From Fagopyrum homotropicum (taxonomy: Eukaryota > Streptophyta > Magnoliopsida > Caryophyllales > Polygonaceae): DNA of 64,000 nucleotides. The notes below the pieces were generated by a model, which worked only from the letters and a program-made list of their open reading frames with translations, was not told the origin of the DNA and searched no databases. Below are positions 31,890 through 44,146 of the stretch, in pieces. Every line of letters begins with the position of its first letter. Position 1 is the stretch's first letter. Location of the stretch: NCBI GenBank assembly GCA_033239125.1, contig BSWB01000005.1:137822494-137886493 (forward strand), given 5' to 3'. A program made the translations under genes and the position numbers.

Positions 31890-33366
31890 GGGAGAGAGAT
31901 TAAGGGAAGAAAGAAGGAGCGAATAGGCATGCGGGTGAGCAACGAAGAGTGTGATGATTGCGAGCATAATGAAGCTGAAGATCCATCGATGATGGGTGCT
32001 TGAAATCCTTTGCTGATTTGGGGTTTTGCTTTAGTGTTGATGTTTGTAAAGCGAAGGGACAGAGGAGGAGCAAGACGCCCACGCGCATGCAATTCTTCAT
32101 TTCTGTGTTTTGTTTGTTTGTGGATTATTTTCTCATAGACTTTCGCAATGCAATAGGAATAAATTCAAATATTTTAGATTTAAAAGTGTTTTAATTATTA
32201 ATTTAAATAGAAGCGTTGACCATTTTGACTTGATAGTTGACTAAAATGAGCATGCATAATCGTGGCAAACCATAAGTCGGCCTGCTATAGGAATTGGGCC
32301 CGATTTAAATCAATATCTGTATAAAAATAATTTATCATTAAATAGGAAAAAGGGAAACAAATTCATTATTTAACACATTTATTGGAATTTTCAACATTTA
32401 AAAAATAAAAAAATAAACTAAAACTTTTAATACTGCCTTAACGTAGAGTATGCTTTGATAATAATAACACATTTTTTTAGTAATATAAAAATATAAAAAT
32501 TTCATTTACTTCCCACCGAAAAATAATCCATAATATATAAAAGGATAGAATTTTATTATTTTTATATTATGTAGAGAAATAAAATTTGACGGACCCATTA
32601 AAATCTATTTGATTTATTTATGTCATTGGTGCACAAAGAGAGTAATTAAATGTGGTAAGTAATTCATATTACCTTGCTTATTTATGTCATTGGTGTACTT
32701 GAAAGCTAAAATGTGTTTTTTTTACCCCAGGCAGTACAAAAAGTGAAAAATAATATGAGGTCCTTCCTTTAGACATACATATAATTAGCAAGTTGAAGTG
32801 TTTGATATTTATCGAATATATATAGTGAGTTGGAAGCCTTTAGGACATAGTAATGGTGTCTGCCCAAGAGTGATACACATACATACATATTTTGCAATAG
32901 GAGTTTGGTATCCCTAATAATTGACTCTACCCACATCATATCTACACACTACCTAATTAACATACATCCCTTTTCACCTTTCAATATTCTTATAACTAAT
33001 ATCTTATTTCATATATTTAGGTCATTGAGCCAAATAACGTCGGTATATATCAATATATACCAAGTTATTAGAGTTTTATTATATAATCAATTTACAATAT
33101 GAGAAATAGTTCGTTGATTTTATATATTAGATTTTTATTTATTTGTTTATTTATTTATACTCTATACAAGAACGTTCTCTTCTTCACTCTATATAACTAA
33201 CTTTAATTTTCCACTTATACAATAACGAAAACTTGTTAGGTTGAATCACTTTTTAAAACTTGTCAACTTAACATAAAACATGCTTACGGATGAGAACTTA
33301 AAGTTCGTGATCATTAGTAATAAATAATCACACAATTCATTTATCTATAGATCGATATGTTAAATT
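31890..33366. other. Upstream region of SAMDC and AT-rich intergenic DNA
   Basis: Overlapping ORFs at 31900-32194 do not resemble known proteins. Beyond 32200 the DNA is AT-rich; the phrase TTTATGTCATTGGTG is repeated at 32616 and 32683. No gene is visible. Confidence 0.45.
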
Positions 33367-33582
33367 TTGATATCGTGCAAATGTTGGAGGTTCAATATAG
33401 AGTTAGATAAAAACCATTGCTCACGACATCTACAAGTTACCTTGGTGGTCATTCTTCCTTCCCTATACTTTACCCATTCTTGGGATCAATTAGCCGACAT
33501 GACGACTAAGACTTTTGGTCCTTTCCAGTTTGGTTTTCTTCTATCCAAACTTGAAGTTTTTCAAGATTCACCCAACTAGAAC
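33367..33582 (+). pseudogene. Ty1/copia RNase H C-terminal fragment
   Basis: ELDKNHCSRH, SWDQLADMTTKTFGPFQF and LLSKLEVFQDSPN match the end of plant copia polyproteins (the ADIxTKxL block and final KLGV). Nothing upstream of it is recognisable. Confidence 0.7.
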
Positions 33583-33608
33583 CGGAGTGACATGATAGAA
33601 TATCTTAA

Positions 33609-34232
33609 GGGGTCGTTTGATATTCATATATTGATTAAAGGTATGGGTATCACCCATACCCATATATGATGTTTGGTATTTCAAGGTATCGGTATCAAAT
33701 GATACCTTGATACCTAAATATTCCAATTTTGATATACGTATTTTTTACGGTATCAGTTTCTTCTATCGACATTCCTCTCTCGATATTTCTTCTCTCCTTC
33801 TCTCAACATTCCTTTCCTTCTCCTTCCTCATGTCGCCACCAACCCTGATGCTACTCACGACTGGAGCAAGCCGCCGAGCCTGTTGCTAATCTCGACCGGA
33901 GCAAGGAGCTGCCGACCGGATCAAGGAACCCCACCACCAGCCTATTGTTGTTTACCAAATGAATGTTTCCTTAAAGCCGTTTTAAGGGAATTGCAATCGC
34001 TTGTTTCACTAGCACTTTGGGGCTGTTTGAATTGCTCGTACATGTCTTGACCTAAGCTGGCATGTGTTGATCGATCGTCTTTGTTTGTCTCCTTGACCTG
34101 ACCTATCTGGCAATTGGGGTTGTTTGATACTCATATCTTGATACCAAACTAGAATATCATATATCAATCTGATACCGATATTTGATACTCATACGTGATG
34201 CCTTTAATTAGTATATCGATACAAACAATCCC
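33609..34232. mobile_element. Tourist-like element, 624 bp, TAA target duplication
   Basis: The left arm starts GGGGTCGTTTGATA; the right arm, read inverted, starts GGGATTGTTTGTATCGATA and shares ATTAAAGG then GTATGGGTATCA-like words with the left. TAA flanks it at 33606-33608 and 34233-34235. The interior has a GC-richer stretch with CGACCGGA and GGAGCAAG words (33840-33930), unlike either arm. Confidence 0.78.
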
Positions 34233-36918
34233 TAATATCTTTTTTTAATCATTATTTTACTTGTATTAAAGCACCTCGATCAATTCATTGATAATAAACA
34301 ATCTTTCAATTTATCAATCTCTACGTTAAGGACTTCACAATAACTTTGAGCATCCTGGAAACCTTGAATAACACATAAAATATCACATTTAACTTGTAGT
34401 TTTTTTTTTCCTCGTGTAAAATTTTACAACGTTTGATTCGACCCAATAATAGTTTTATGAAAACTTATTTGTGCCTCAAGACAAACCACCTTGATTCTCA
34501 AGATGCTTTATGAGAACAAAATCAATTAATGTTTTACTAGATTCAAGTTTTAATCCATCAATCAATTTGTAAAACTAGTGATACAAACCATACTTAAAAA
34601 GAATCTCATCAAGGGTGAAATAGGAGAGTGAAACTTTTTTTTTTGTTAATAGGGTAGCAAAGTGATAAGGGTAGAAACGTGAGTATTAGATCTCGGAAAT
34701 TTAATACCCATAAAATATACCCAAAATCTAATACCAAAAAATATGCGTGAATGGGATACCCGAAACAAAAATCATTAAACGAGGTAGACTAATTTGGATC
34801 ATTGGATCAAGTCAATCAACGATCAGGATTATTCCGCCATGTCTTACTAAATATATTGAAAATTTCAAATGAGAAAAATGAGTTACTAAATCCTTTTTTG
34901 TATCGTTGATATAAACTAGACCTCTTAATTTCCTTAATAAAAATTAAAGGTAAAAATATTGGTTATTGGGTGTAAACTATAAAGCAATATAGACCTATAT
35001 TATCTCATCATAAACATAAGACTCCTGATTATGTTCATTTGTACAATAACAACCAACACGTCCAAAACAAAAGTTTTACAATCACGCGGGTCTATTCATC
35101 TAAGTATATCTATTTTTTATTTTTGTTACAAATTGTTGGTTGAAGTCTCCATTCTTACAATAACTTGTCTTTAATCATGATTTAGTATGATGAATTGTAA
35201 GTTGTATGGATGAGTATAGTATCCTTGTAATGTACGGTTAGGGATTCGAGTATCGAGTAAGAGAACGTATAGTACAAGACTATACATATAGTCTTTGGTT
35301 TTGTTGAAGCATATAGAATTGCAAATATAAACGTTGGACCACTCTAGTTAGTAGTTACATGCTCATAGGTCATTGTGATTGGAATGTTAAGAGTGACGAG
35401 TTTTTGTACACTTTTATGGAGGCAACATATTATTCTATACCTAAGTTAGCCAACATACAACATTTCTATCTAGGAGACATACTTATTTTGTTTTTCCTAT
35501 TTTCATTCCAATATTAGCCCTCAATAATTTCACTTTACAATTTATAATTACAATTAATCACCATGTTTTAACAATTAAAAAACACGGTTTTATCTTAATA
35601 ATCGTTTACGCGCAAAAATATTTGAATAATTTCAGGGAATGAAGCCAATATCGGCGTGTTTAATTCTCGGCGGCAGCAGAGAGCTCGATTGACGTCCGAC
35701 AAGGGCGGCAACAGGTAGCGGTGGTGGTTGTTGTTGGTTCTAGATTGATGATGGCGGAACGGAAGTGGCTGTTGTTGGCTTCGCAAATCTCGATCAACGA
35801 AGAAGATGAGCTCGGCTCGACAATGACTGTTGTGAGAGGATGACGGTGAAGGCCAACAAGCTTCATATTTTCCACATCTTTTCGTTTTAAAAAAATATAG
35901 GGCTAATTAGGTAAGTATGCTTTTTTTAATTTATTGTATACAAATTAGGCATTTTCTAGTGTTTTATTTAGTAAATATACCCGAACCTTTTGTATTTTAT
36001 CTCAAACTCTAAACACTCTTCTTTTAAGGGGTACATTTATTAAAACTAAAACTCAAAAAAGCCTAATAAACCAAATTGTTTTAAAAAATATATGGGCTGA
36101 ATTGATTCATTTTAAAAGCAATATTTTTTTTAAAAAAAATTATTGCAAGGAGGGATTATGATTTGGAGAATTTTAATTGATGGGAAATTTAAAAGCGTGA
36201 AAATAAAAATAGAAAAAGTTGAAAATTTAGGAAAAAGAAAAGAGAATGATGCATTGTTTAGGCCTGAATATAGATTTGATGCGTGTAAAGGAACACAAAT
36301 TCTTTTTAATAAAAGAAGCATGCCCATAGATATAATCAGTCAAATTCCTCTTTTATTCTTTAAATAAATCTAACTAAATATAATATTGCAACATTTGGAA
36401 ATAACTATTAATTAAGAGCAATAGGAAGGACAAGCAGGCGTGGCTGCTGCATGCTGCATAGGCTAATGAGACTTTCCTTCAATCCCAAGGCCAAAACTCA
36501 CTTGCCCATGTCACAAATTCACAACCTTCTACTCTTATAGAGGTGTTATACTAGTCGAGTTACTCGAGTTTAGGTGTAACATATATCTATGTTTGTTTGC
36601 ACAAGACATCCTATCCACAAATCTGTAATTTGCTTTCAAAGTGGTTAGCTAAACGGTTCGATTGATATGAGATGTTATACCCGTTTGTTCAACTATCAAT
36701 CATGTATGCTTTTCTAATTGTACTTTCGGAGACCTGTTGAGATATGTGTCCCACATTGACCATATGAATAAATGATTTTGTATTGGGTGTGAGTATAATG
36801 TACACATGCACTGGTATGCACACGATGTTCGGTATGTGATTTATAAGTGGATAACGAATATACTTTTATTTTTATTAAAAACAGGTCAAATCGGTTCTAA
36901 ATTGATGAATTATAAGCA
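34233..36918. other. Intergenic DNA with one GC-richer island
   Basis: Mostly AT-rich. At 35640-35870 is a GC-richer stretch (GGCGGCAACAGG, GAAGATGAGC) with two overlapping minus-strand ORFs of 63-71 codons, low-complexity Thr/Ser-rich, not recognised. It may be captured sequence in an old transposon. No gene is supported. Confidence 0.45.
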
Positions 36919-37258
36919 TATCAAAATTGGGTGAAGCTAGTGGAGGAGTGAACCTTTAATGAATATTAGACAACAAAGTAGACCTTCTTGTATTATAATT
37001 AATAAAGTATGTTTATAGATTTTGAATATTTGTGTTTGACTATTGAATTATAAGTATTAGATTACATCTGTTTTGGGTATTGAATTTTAAATATAATTCA
37101 GGTAATGTGTTTTGGGTATTAAATATAATTCAGGTATAAGGGTATTATAATTATAATTTTTTGAAAACAAAGAGATTAATTAGAGTAAGTTTGCTCACAA
37201 CGTTTTGACCGGTTGTCAATTAGATAAATTGACTCATCCACTAGCTTCACCAAATTTT
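36919..37258. repeat. Inverted-repeat element with GTGAAGCTAGTGGA arms
   Basis: AAAATTGGGTGAAGCTAGTG near 36918 is answered by CACTAGCTTCACCAAATTTT ending about 37258. The interior contains tandem TTTTGGGTATTGAATT / ATATAATTCAGGTA words. It is likely a small MITE. Confidence 0.55.
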
Positions 37259-38785
37259 GACCGGCGATATTCATTTATAAACAATGATCTCCACCTGTTA
37301 ATTTTAACCGTCTTTTATTTATTATATGGTAACATTTAAATTTTCAAAGGTTAGAGAATTGACATATTTCTTGACATTTGACAACTTGTTGTTACATAGA
37401 TTTTTGTGGTCTCTTTTGTTTATTTTCTTTTCAAATTAAAAAACAAAATAACAATAAAAATAACGTCATTAGAGGTACCGGTCGGAAACATTATTTGTGA
37501 TCTTAACTACGCAATTCGAGCATGTAGTTTTGATTTTCACGTTAATTATAAAACTAGAAAAAGCCTAGTAAACCAAATTGTTTCGTTAATTTATAACTAC
37601 TCGTATAACATGAGTAGGTGTAGTTAATTTTGATAAAAAAAAACTACCTACATATGTGACTTGCGTAGTTGTATCTTCCTTCGTCACAACGTTTATAAAC
37701 TTCCTGACTGGTTCAATTCAAACAAACCCTAGCAAAACTCAACAAAATCAACTACAAGAAAACTCAGCATATCAAATGAATTTCTTTTTCCATGACTGAA
37801 TTTCAACAAAATCAACTTCGACAAACTTCCTCGGAAGTTTTGACTTACTTCAACTTAAACAAATTTTTGTATTTATACATATTTCAGTTTAAGGTTTCAT
37901 GACTAGATTTCAGCAAAACCAAACAAATCAAATGAATTTCAGTTTAGGATTTGAATTTTAGCTTCACCTTTCATGGTTTCCGGAAAACGCAATACTGGTT
38001 TCAAATTTCCACTTTTGGTTTCTTTGAACAAAGAAGGGCTCTACAAAGAAGGATGACAATGCTTTGTCTTTTTCGAATATAGAAGGAGAGACGAAGAGAA
38101 ATAGATGATGAGAAACAAATGAAGAAGAATCGGACCATGAAGGAGAGATGACACCCTCTGGTTTTCGAATAGACACACACGAATAGCGTATCCGAAATTC
38201 TAATAAATAAAAATATGACTACGCACGCGAATAGCATAGTAATTGTTTAAATAAAGATTTTGACCGGTACATTTAGAAATCACGATAAAATTTTGAAAAG
38301 CATTGTATTTAGTACAAAAACAACAACAACTTGTTTTAAACAATTTCACGCATTTTCTCCTACACTTTATTACGATGTTATACAAAACTGAGTTTATTCA
38401 TTCCTCTAGCTTTTGTTTTCAAATTCTTTTTGATCGAATATGTCACAAGAAGTCCAAAAAGGTGGACAACAAGGAACAAAAGAAGCTGAACATGACGGTT
38501 TATTAGGATGATATACAAAACTTAGTTAATGAAATAAGAAAGAATGAGGGATGAACGTAGTTGGTTGGTTTGTAGATTTATTGCACACTATTGTGTTTGG
38601 ATAAAGATAAGGAAATACGTCAAGATTTAAGTGACTAATAGTTTTATTTCCAATTCTTATATAAAGAATAATTAACTGGTTAAGGGGAAAAAACGGGTGG
38701 AAATACATGATAAACAGTATTTGACTCAGTGACATTTGATCTATTAACCTTTGACATTCTAACTCAATAGGTGAACTTGCTCTTA
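37259..38785. other. Intergenic DNA, no gene seen
   Basis: AT-rich with several short ORFs on both strands that show no family resemblance. Nothing else is supported. Confidence 0.45.
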
Positions 38786-38923
38786 GGGTCCATTTGGTTG
38801 GAGCGGTTAAAATGATGAGATTACTTTCATGTGTTAAAAGACTCTAAACAAACATAGTTTTTTTTTATTAATTTGGAATCATTCTGTTTCCGAAAATGAT
38901 TTTTAGCGCTTCTATATGAACCC
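38786..38923. mobile_element. Degenerate Tourist-like MITE sharing its TTA with the next element
   Basis: It starts GGGTCCATTTGGTTGGAGC and ends before the TTA at 38924-38926. TTA also precedes it at 38783-38785. Internal words (ATGAGATTACTTTCATGTG, GGAATCATTC) match the copies at 20184 and 55658. Confidence 0.62.
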
Positions 38924-38926
38924 TTA

Positions 38927-39511
38927 GGGCCCGTTTGGTTTTAACTCCGGAATCGGAAACGGAATGGAAACGAATCTAGTCCATATGTATACCCTTATTC
39001 ATGAAAGTTTTTGTAATCATTCCTTGTGGTTTGAAGTAATTGAAGTAGAATTTGATTACTTTTGATACTCTATAGGGAAACAAAATGTGGGAAACTAAGG
39101 GTCTGTTTGGTTTTAACTTCGGAATCGGAAACGGAATGGAAACGAATCTAGTCCATATGTATGCTCTTGTTCATGGAAGTTTTTAAAATCATTCCTTGTG
39201 TTTTGAAGTAATTGGAGTAGAGTTTGATTACTTTTGATACCCTATAGGGTAACAAAATGTGAAAAGTACGGGTACTTTGCACTAAAGCACAAGGAATGAT
39301 TCCATAACATTTTATGAATAAGCATATGCATATGGACTAAATTCGTTTCCATTCCGTTTCCGTTACCGGAGTTGAAACCAAACGGGCCCTAAGTGTATTT
39401 TGCATGAAACCACAAGAAATGATTCCATAAAATTTCATGAATAAGGATATACATATAGACTAAATTCATTTCCATTCCGTTTTCGTTTTTAGAGTTGGAT
39501 CAAACGGGCCC
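38927..39511. mobile_element. Tourist-like MITE A, host of a nested copy
   Basis: GGGCCCGTTTGGTTTTAACT begins it and CAAACGGGCCC ends it. TTA flanks it at 38924-38926 and 39512-39514. Its two halves (38927-39098 and 39393-39511) are separated by MITE B. Each half shares the phrases GAATGGAAACGAAT / ATTCATTTCCATTCC in inverted order. Confidence 0.9.
39099..39389. mobile_element. Tourist-like MITE B, nested in A
   Basis: GGGTCTGTTTGGTTTTAACT begins it and AACCAAACGGGCCC-like sequence ends it. TAA flanks it at 39096-39098 and 39390-39392 within MITE A. It is near-identical to the left half of A over its first 150 bp. Confidence 0.92.
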
Positions 39512-39514
39512 TTA

Positions 39515-40276
39515 GTCTAGTCGGTAATAACGAGAGTGCGGAACTTACACTTACTTTTATCTAGTTACTATTTTAATTCTGTTACATTTACTTTTGAAAA
39601 AAGTGATCAAATTTGTATGCAAAACTAATCCGATTGGTATGAGTGATCTTTGCGGAGTGAAGTGATATGTCGAATAAATTGGCAATATAAATCGATTGAA
39701 ACTTGATATTGTGTTGATCTATCAGAACAACACAGTACCAAGCCTGTCTATCGTTGTCTGGATTAGTGATGATACAGTAAGACTAGTGTGAAGGACAAAA
39801 ACACAAACTTTAGAGGAGCAAGAAGATGTGTGTGTGGTGAAACGTATGTAGGTAGGGTTGATGAATGAGTACAGTAGAAGAGAAGGATGCATAGAAGAAG
39901 GGCATGCATGCAATGATGCCAAAATGTGAAAGAAAAGAATGATATGATTTAGGAATGCGAAGAATAATCAATGTGGGTGTTGGATTGGGTGGCACAAGGC
40001 ATCACCTTCCATTATCCTCTTCTTCCTCTTGCACGCGCACCAACCAATATTCAATTTCACCTTCCCACCCAACCATTATATCCTCATTGCTTTTTTTACT
40101 TCCTACCCGATTTCCGGAACTCGACTTAACCCAACCGAAATCTTTAGACATATATCGAAGTCTGACCCCCTACGAGGACTTTCCGTAGGGGACGACACAA
40201 TGATAAAGATATGGGAGGAATGGGGGCGGTTATGAATTTGATGTTATCTTGTACCCAACACATAAGAATCTATAGA
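39515..40276. other. Intergenic DNA, no gene seen
   Basis: Short ORFs on both strands at 39722-40235 are Ser/Pro/His-rich and not recognised. Confidence 0.4.
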
Positions 40277-40650
40277 TGTATATCGGAGCCTCATTCATTA
40301 TGGGTGATGGAATGCATAAATCCATCTCGTCGGTTGTGTCAACGACTCAACGTTGTCTTTATATTCTCAAGTCTTAGTGGTTGAGTCAGTGGTATCGGAG
40401 CCTGACCCATTATGGGTGATGGAATGCATGAATCCATCTCGCCAACTGTGTCAACGACTCAACGTTGTCTTTATGTTGTCTTGTACTAACACATAAGAAT
40501 TTATAGACGTATATCTGAGCATGACCTATTATGAGTGATGAAATGCATGAATTCAACTCGCCAACTGTGTCAATAACTCGACGCTGTTTTTACATTTTCA
40601 TGTCTTACTAGCTGAGTCAGTGGTTTCGGGCCTAACTCGTAATCCAATAA
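40277..40650. repeat. Three tandem units of about 115 bp
   Basis: Each unit contains CATTATGGGTGATGGAATGC, then GTGTCAACGACTCAACGTTG, with increasing drift in the third. Unit starts are near 40279, 40394 and 40510. No coding potential. Confidence 0.72.
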
Positions 40651-42148
40651 GATCTTTATGTTAAAATTACAAACTTATATGAAAAAGACAAAAGAAAGAA
40701 GAGTTGTTAAGAGTGCCCTATTAAATAAGGGCAATGGTGAGTAGAAGACATGCATCTACACCAACTTCTTCTCATCTCCACTCCGTCCAAAACTTAGTCA
40801 ACTACATGATTGTAAAGATAAGTATGTAGGATATACCATGATGGAGACAAATCTCTCTTGGAAACTCTCAAAACCAAAGTCCTCACCTTTATACATAAAA
40901 AGTAGTATCCCAAATCTTATAATTAGGGCTAATTGTTAATTTGAATTTGGTTTAAAAGCCAAGTTATATATATTCTTAGCTCCCAACCCAAATCATGGAA
41001 GCCCCAAACCCTATGATTGGTCCCACACACAAGTTCCAATATGTCTCCCCAGACATCATCCATGACAATAATAAGGACCCACAAGAACACACACTAATCA
41101 TTCATTAAAAGAAACAAAATGACTTGCATCAACCCACAAACTTTGCTTTGTGTCCTCATTTTATTGACACACAAGGGGTCCATTTCTCAATCTTTTAGTG
41201 GCCCATGTTGGGTCTTTGAAGGGGACATGAGTTGCCCTACACAACACCAAATACACTATCACTTAAGTGTGGTTGGGCTTTGTTCTCACAAAGTGCTCCC
41301 CTTAGCCGCCAAGGATAGCTAGATCTTTGCATGCGCCATTTTCTACACACATGTGCCAATTTTTACACAAGGAAGAAAGAGTATTAGTAAATGCCAATAT
41401 ATGTACCATGCGCACACTAACTAGCTACCCTTTACAAGTTTAGTGTGTATAGTATACAATATTTGGTATTTGGCTTCCTTTTTAGCTAAGGGCCTACTAC
41501 CTTTTCCTAATGGATGTGCCACAAAAGGTGAGTTTAATTTGAGGTGGGCTAGGTTTTGTTAATCTTACACTTTCCACTATCTACCATTAAGTCATTAGTG
41601 ATGCCAAAAACAAAAAGAAGTGGATAGATCACTACTCATTAGTGCACTATAGTAGATTTTAGAATTATTTTGCTCCATAACTAAAAAATGTAACTCGAAC
41701 TTGGATTAACATGTGGTTACTAGGGATGACGGTCCCACCATATCCAACAGTTGTCCGTGAACCCGTTCCGAAAAATCGGATGAAAACATTTTAGTAGATA
41801 AGATTGAATTAAAAATGGTTGAAACTCTTGTGAAAAAACCTCATAACCTCCCATTGTCTTTGTTGACGCTACAAATAGTGGTTTCTCTTTACAATTAATT
41901 TGTTCCAACTTTCATTCCTTCAACCCTCGCTTACGAATTCCGAGTCTAGTCTTCATGCTTCATCCTATATGCAAATTATGGCTTTATCTCCTTTCTTCCT
42001 TCTTGCAAACTGCAACCCTCCAACAAACTCCGATTCTAGTCCCTCCATAAGTTTTTAAATTGAAATAACTAATTTCTTGTTATTTTTTTTCTCATAGGAT
42101 CTTCTCATTAATTCAAGAAAACGAGTCCAAGGGAGTGTAAGCTTAAAC
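40651..42148. other. Intergenic DNA, no gene seen
   Basis: AT-rich. TAGGGATGACGG at 41723 looks like a hAT terminus, but no matching right end could be fixed beyond the LINE. ORFs are short and unrecognised. Confidence 0.45.
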
Positions 42149-42166
42149 AAAGATGTTGTATTTTAT
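42149..42166. repeat. LINE target-site duplication, left copy
   Basis: AAAGATGTTGTATTTTAT here is repeated exactly at 48308-48325, immediately after the LINE poly(A). Confidence 0.92.
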
Positions 42167-42361
42167 TTCTAAAAAAATGAACCCCGAAAAACCCCTAACC
42201 CAGAAAGAGAACGCGCTCCTTCACGCGCTAGGAAAATTCCTCTCCTCGCCGCCTCCCTTCAAAAAACGAAACCCTAGATCCCAAACTCACCTTCAATGGC
42301 CCCTGCGTGATGCGAGGAGCTTCCCTCCCCATGGATCCACAACCTTTGATGGGACTTTACT

Positions 42362-44146
42362 TTGGAATGTGAGGTTGTCTTCCTTCTTCTACCTAAACTA
42401 CAAAAGAACAAGGAAAAAAACGAAGAACGACCTTGGTGTCGGCTATGGCGAGCGGCCATTTCTGCAAGGCGCCTGTGCTTGGTCGGCGGCGACGGAGTGG
42501 GGTTAGATGCTAACCGCTTTGCTTTTCGGCGAGATCTTGTGGCTCGAGAAGTTCTGGGATTCGCGAGTAAGAATGATATGTGGAATCACAAGTGTACATC
42601 ATTAAAGTTAGATCGAGACATTGAAGATAGAGGAAAGCTGCCTTCTTCACTGAGTTGTGGAAAAGGCTCCCCTGCAGTCAAACGGTTTCTTGTGATGACA
42701 ATTCCTCAAGTGTCGGATTTCTCCTCCTTTTACTGGTGTTGCTGTCTCTCAATACCTGTTTGGGATGATATTCAAACCGATTGGCCATGGCTCTTGCCTT
42801 GGTGGCAATGGATGAACAACACAATCTACTGCTTGTACTTAGCAAAAAGTGGGAGTTCTCAGGTAAAAAATCAGGAATCCCGCATCTTAACAATTTTGAA
42901 ACGTTCTTTGAAGTTTCTGTCTGTATACTGGTGTTCTTCCAAAATGCTTGTTACGTGTGAGAGATATTTGGTTTCACAGGCTTCTCATATAGAATCCATG
43001 TTTGAGAATGTACTGCTGTATGCTTTAACTTTTGAATATCTAACTTATAATGTGCAAAATGAAATCACTCACCAACTCTACGCAGTCAACAAATATGAAT
43101 CTACCTACCATTACCAATTGAGAGTAATGAGTCATGAATGCTTACTCTCTGATTCTGATTTATGTAAGGTTTTGAGTTCTTGGAAGTTTCTTTCCAAGTG
43201 GTGTACTTACTTGAATTTGAGGTTTCGTTGGGATCTCATGGAAAAAACAAGGTGGATCAATCATAATAGTAGAACTGGAAAAAGTAGTCTACCTAATAGA
43301 AAACCTTATCTAGTTCTTTACACAATTTTATCAAGTTGCTTCCCCTGCGTCGGTTGCTTTGTGTGCCTATGTTTTGCAGGATCGATTAGTAACAACACAA
43401 ACAACATTGAAGGATTGATAAACAAAGGGTGCTACATCGCGAGGCATTCACGAACCTTGGAACATAAGTACCAATACAAATCTGTTGTCGGAACTAATAA
43501 TTGCATTACAATTACAGTCCGGACTAATAGATCTTTCTACTATGTTTGGAATTTAACAGGTGTGCAAAGTGACCATATTTGCCGAATATTCAAGAGCCTA
43601 ACAAAATACGCCCGCACTCTATGGTGTCGTGCACTGAAGAAGGAACTTACCAAAACAACCAATCTTAGCATCTTCTCCTGTTATAATAGGGAAGAAGTTA
43701 TGGGATCGACCAAACTTGATACCAAATCTCCAAACCAATGGGAGAACTCAAAAATCTACTGTACAAACTCAAATAGTGTGCCTAGTCTGATAGGCCTCAT
43801 AATTAGAAAGTGTGTTCAAATTGAGTACCCTTGGCAAACATTCATTTATAAAAACATTGATAGTGTTGTTGGTTTGTTTCGCCAAATTCAGCCGTTTAAA
43901 TCCATAATGGTATTTGCTAACTATCATTATCACATGCTTATCTCTTATTTCTGGTATGGTATTGAACATTGTGATGATAAGAATCTTTTCCTGAATTCAT
44001 TGAAGATGAAGGATAAAAACAGAAATGCATTCACTACAAAGAACAAGGAGGAAGAATTCAAAAAAGCCAACAATTATACAAACATGATAAATCTAGGTAA
44101 CAAGGATGGTCACCTACCATCCGACCCATATATGATGTTTAAATGA
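42362..44146 (+). CDS. LINE ORF1 protein, 594 residues, unusual type
   Basis: The frame is fully open for 594 codons and ends at the start of ORF2; the stop TGA overlaps the ORF2 ATG as ATGA. This position is that of the LINE ORF1 RNA-binding protein. I see neither the DUF4283 domain nor the CCHC zinc knuckle usual in plant LINE ORF1 proteins. It is rich in Trp, Cys and Tyr (PWLLPWWQWMNN, SSCFPCVGCFVCLCF) in the first two-thirds and in Lys/Asn near the C-terminus. SFYYVWNL (residues 391-398) followed by SDHICRIFKSL has the shape of an RRM RNP2 strand and first helix, but the RNP1 strand is not clear. An earlier Met frame from 42153 ends at 42506 and does not join. Function unknown beyond position. 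Confidence 0.7.
   Translation: MECEVVFLLLPKLQKNKEKNEERPWCRLWRAAISARRLCLVGGDGVGLDANRFAFRRDLVAREVLGFASKNDMWNHKCTSLKLDRDIEDRGKLPSSLSCGKGSPAVKRFLVMTIPQVSDFSSFYWCCCLSIPVWDDIQTDWPWLLPWWQWMNNTIYCLYLAKSGSSQVKNQESRILTILKRSLKFLSVYWCSSKMLVTCERYLVSQASHIESMFENVLLYALTFEYLTYNVQNEITHQLYAVNKYESTYHYQLRVMSHECLLSDSDLCKVLSSWKFLSKWCTYLNLRFRWDLMEKTRWINHNSRTGKSSLPNRKPYLVLYTILSSCFPCVGCFVCLCFAGSISNNTNNIEGLINKGCYIARHSRTLEHKYQYKSVVGTNNCITITVRTNRSFYYVWNLTGVQSDHICRIFKSLTKYARTLWCRALKKELTKTTNLSIFSCYNREEVMGSTKLDTKSPNQWENSKIYCTNSNSVPSLIGLIIRKCVQIEYPWQTFIYKNIDSVVGLFRQIQPFKSIMVFANYHYHMLISYFWYGIEHCDDKNLFLNSLKMKDKNRNAFTTKNKEEEFKKANNYTNMINLGNKDGHLPSDPYMMFK

Noticed and set aside
31583..32092. 169-codon minus-strand ORF over the SAMDC promoter
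   Set aside because: It overlaps the SAMDC start in another frame, spans the TATA box and shows no family resemblance.
35595..35875. Minus-strand Thr/Ser-rich ORFs as a small gene
   Set aside because: Low complexity, two overlapping frames, no motif.
42153..42506. 117-codon ORF at the LINE 5-prime end
   Set aside because: It begins in the target duplication outside the element and stops without joining ORF1.
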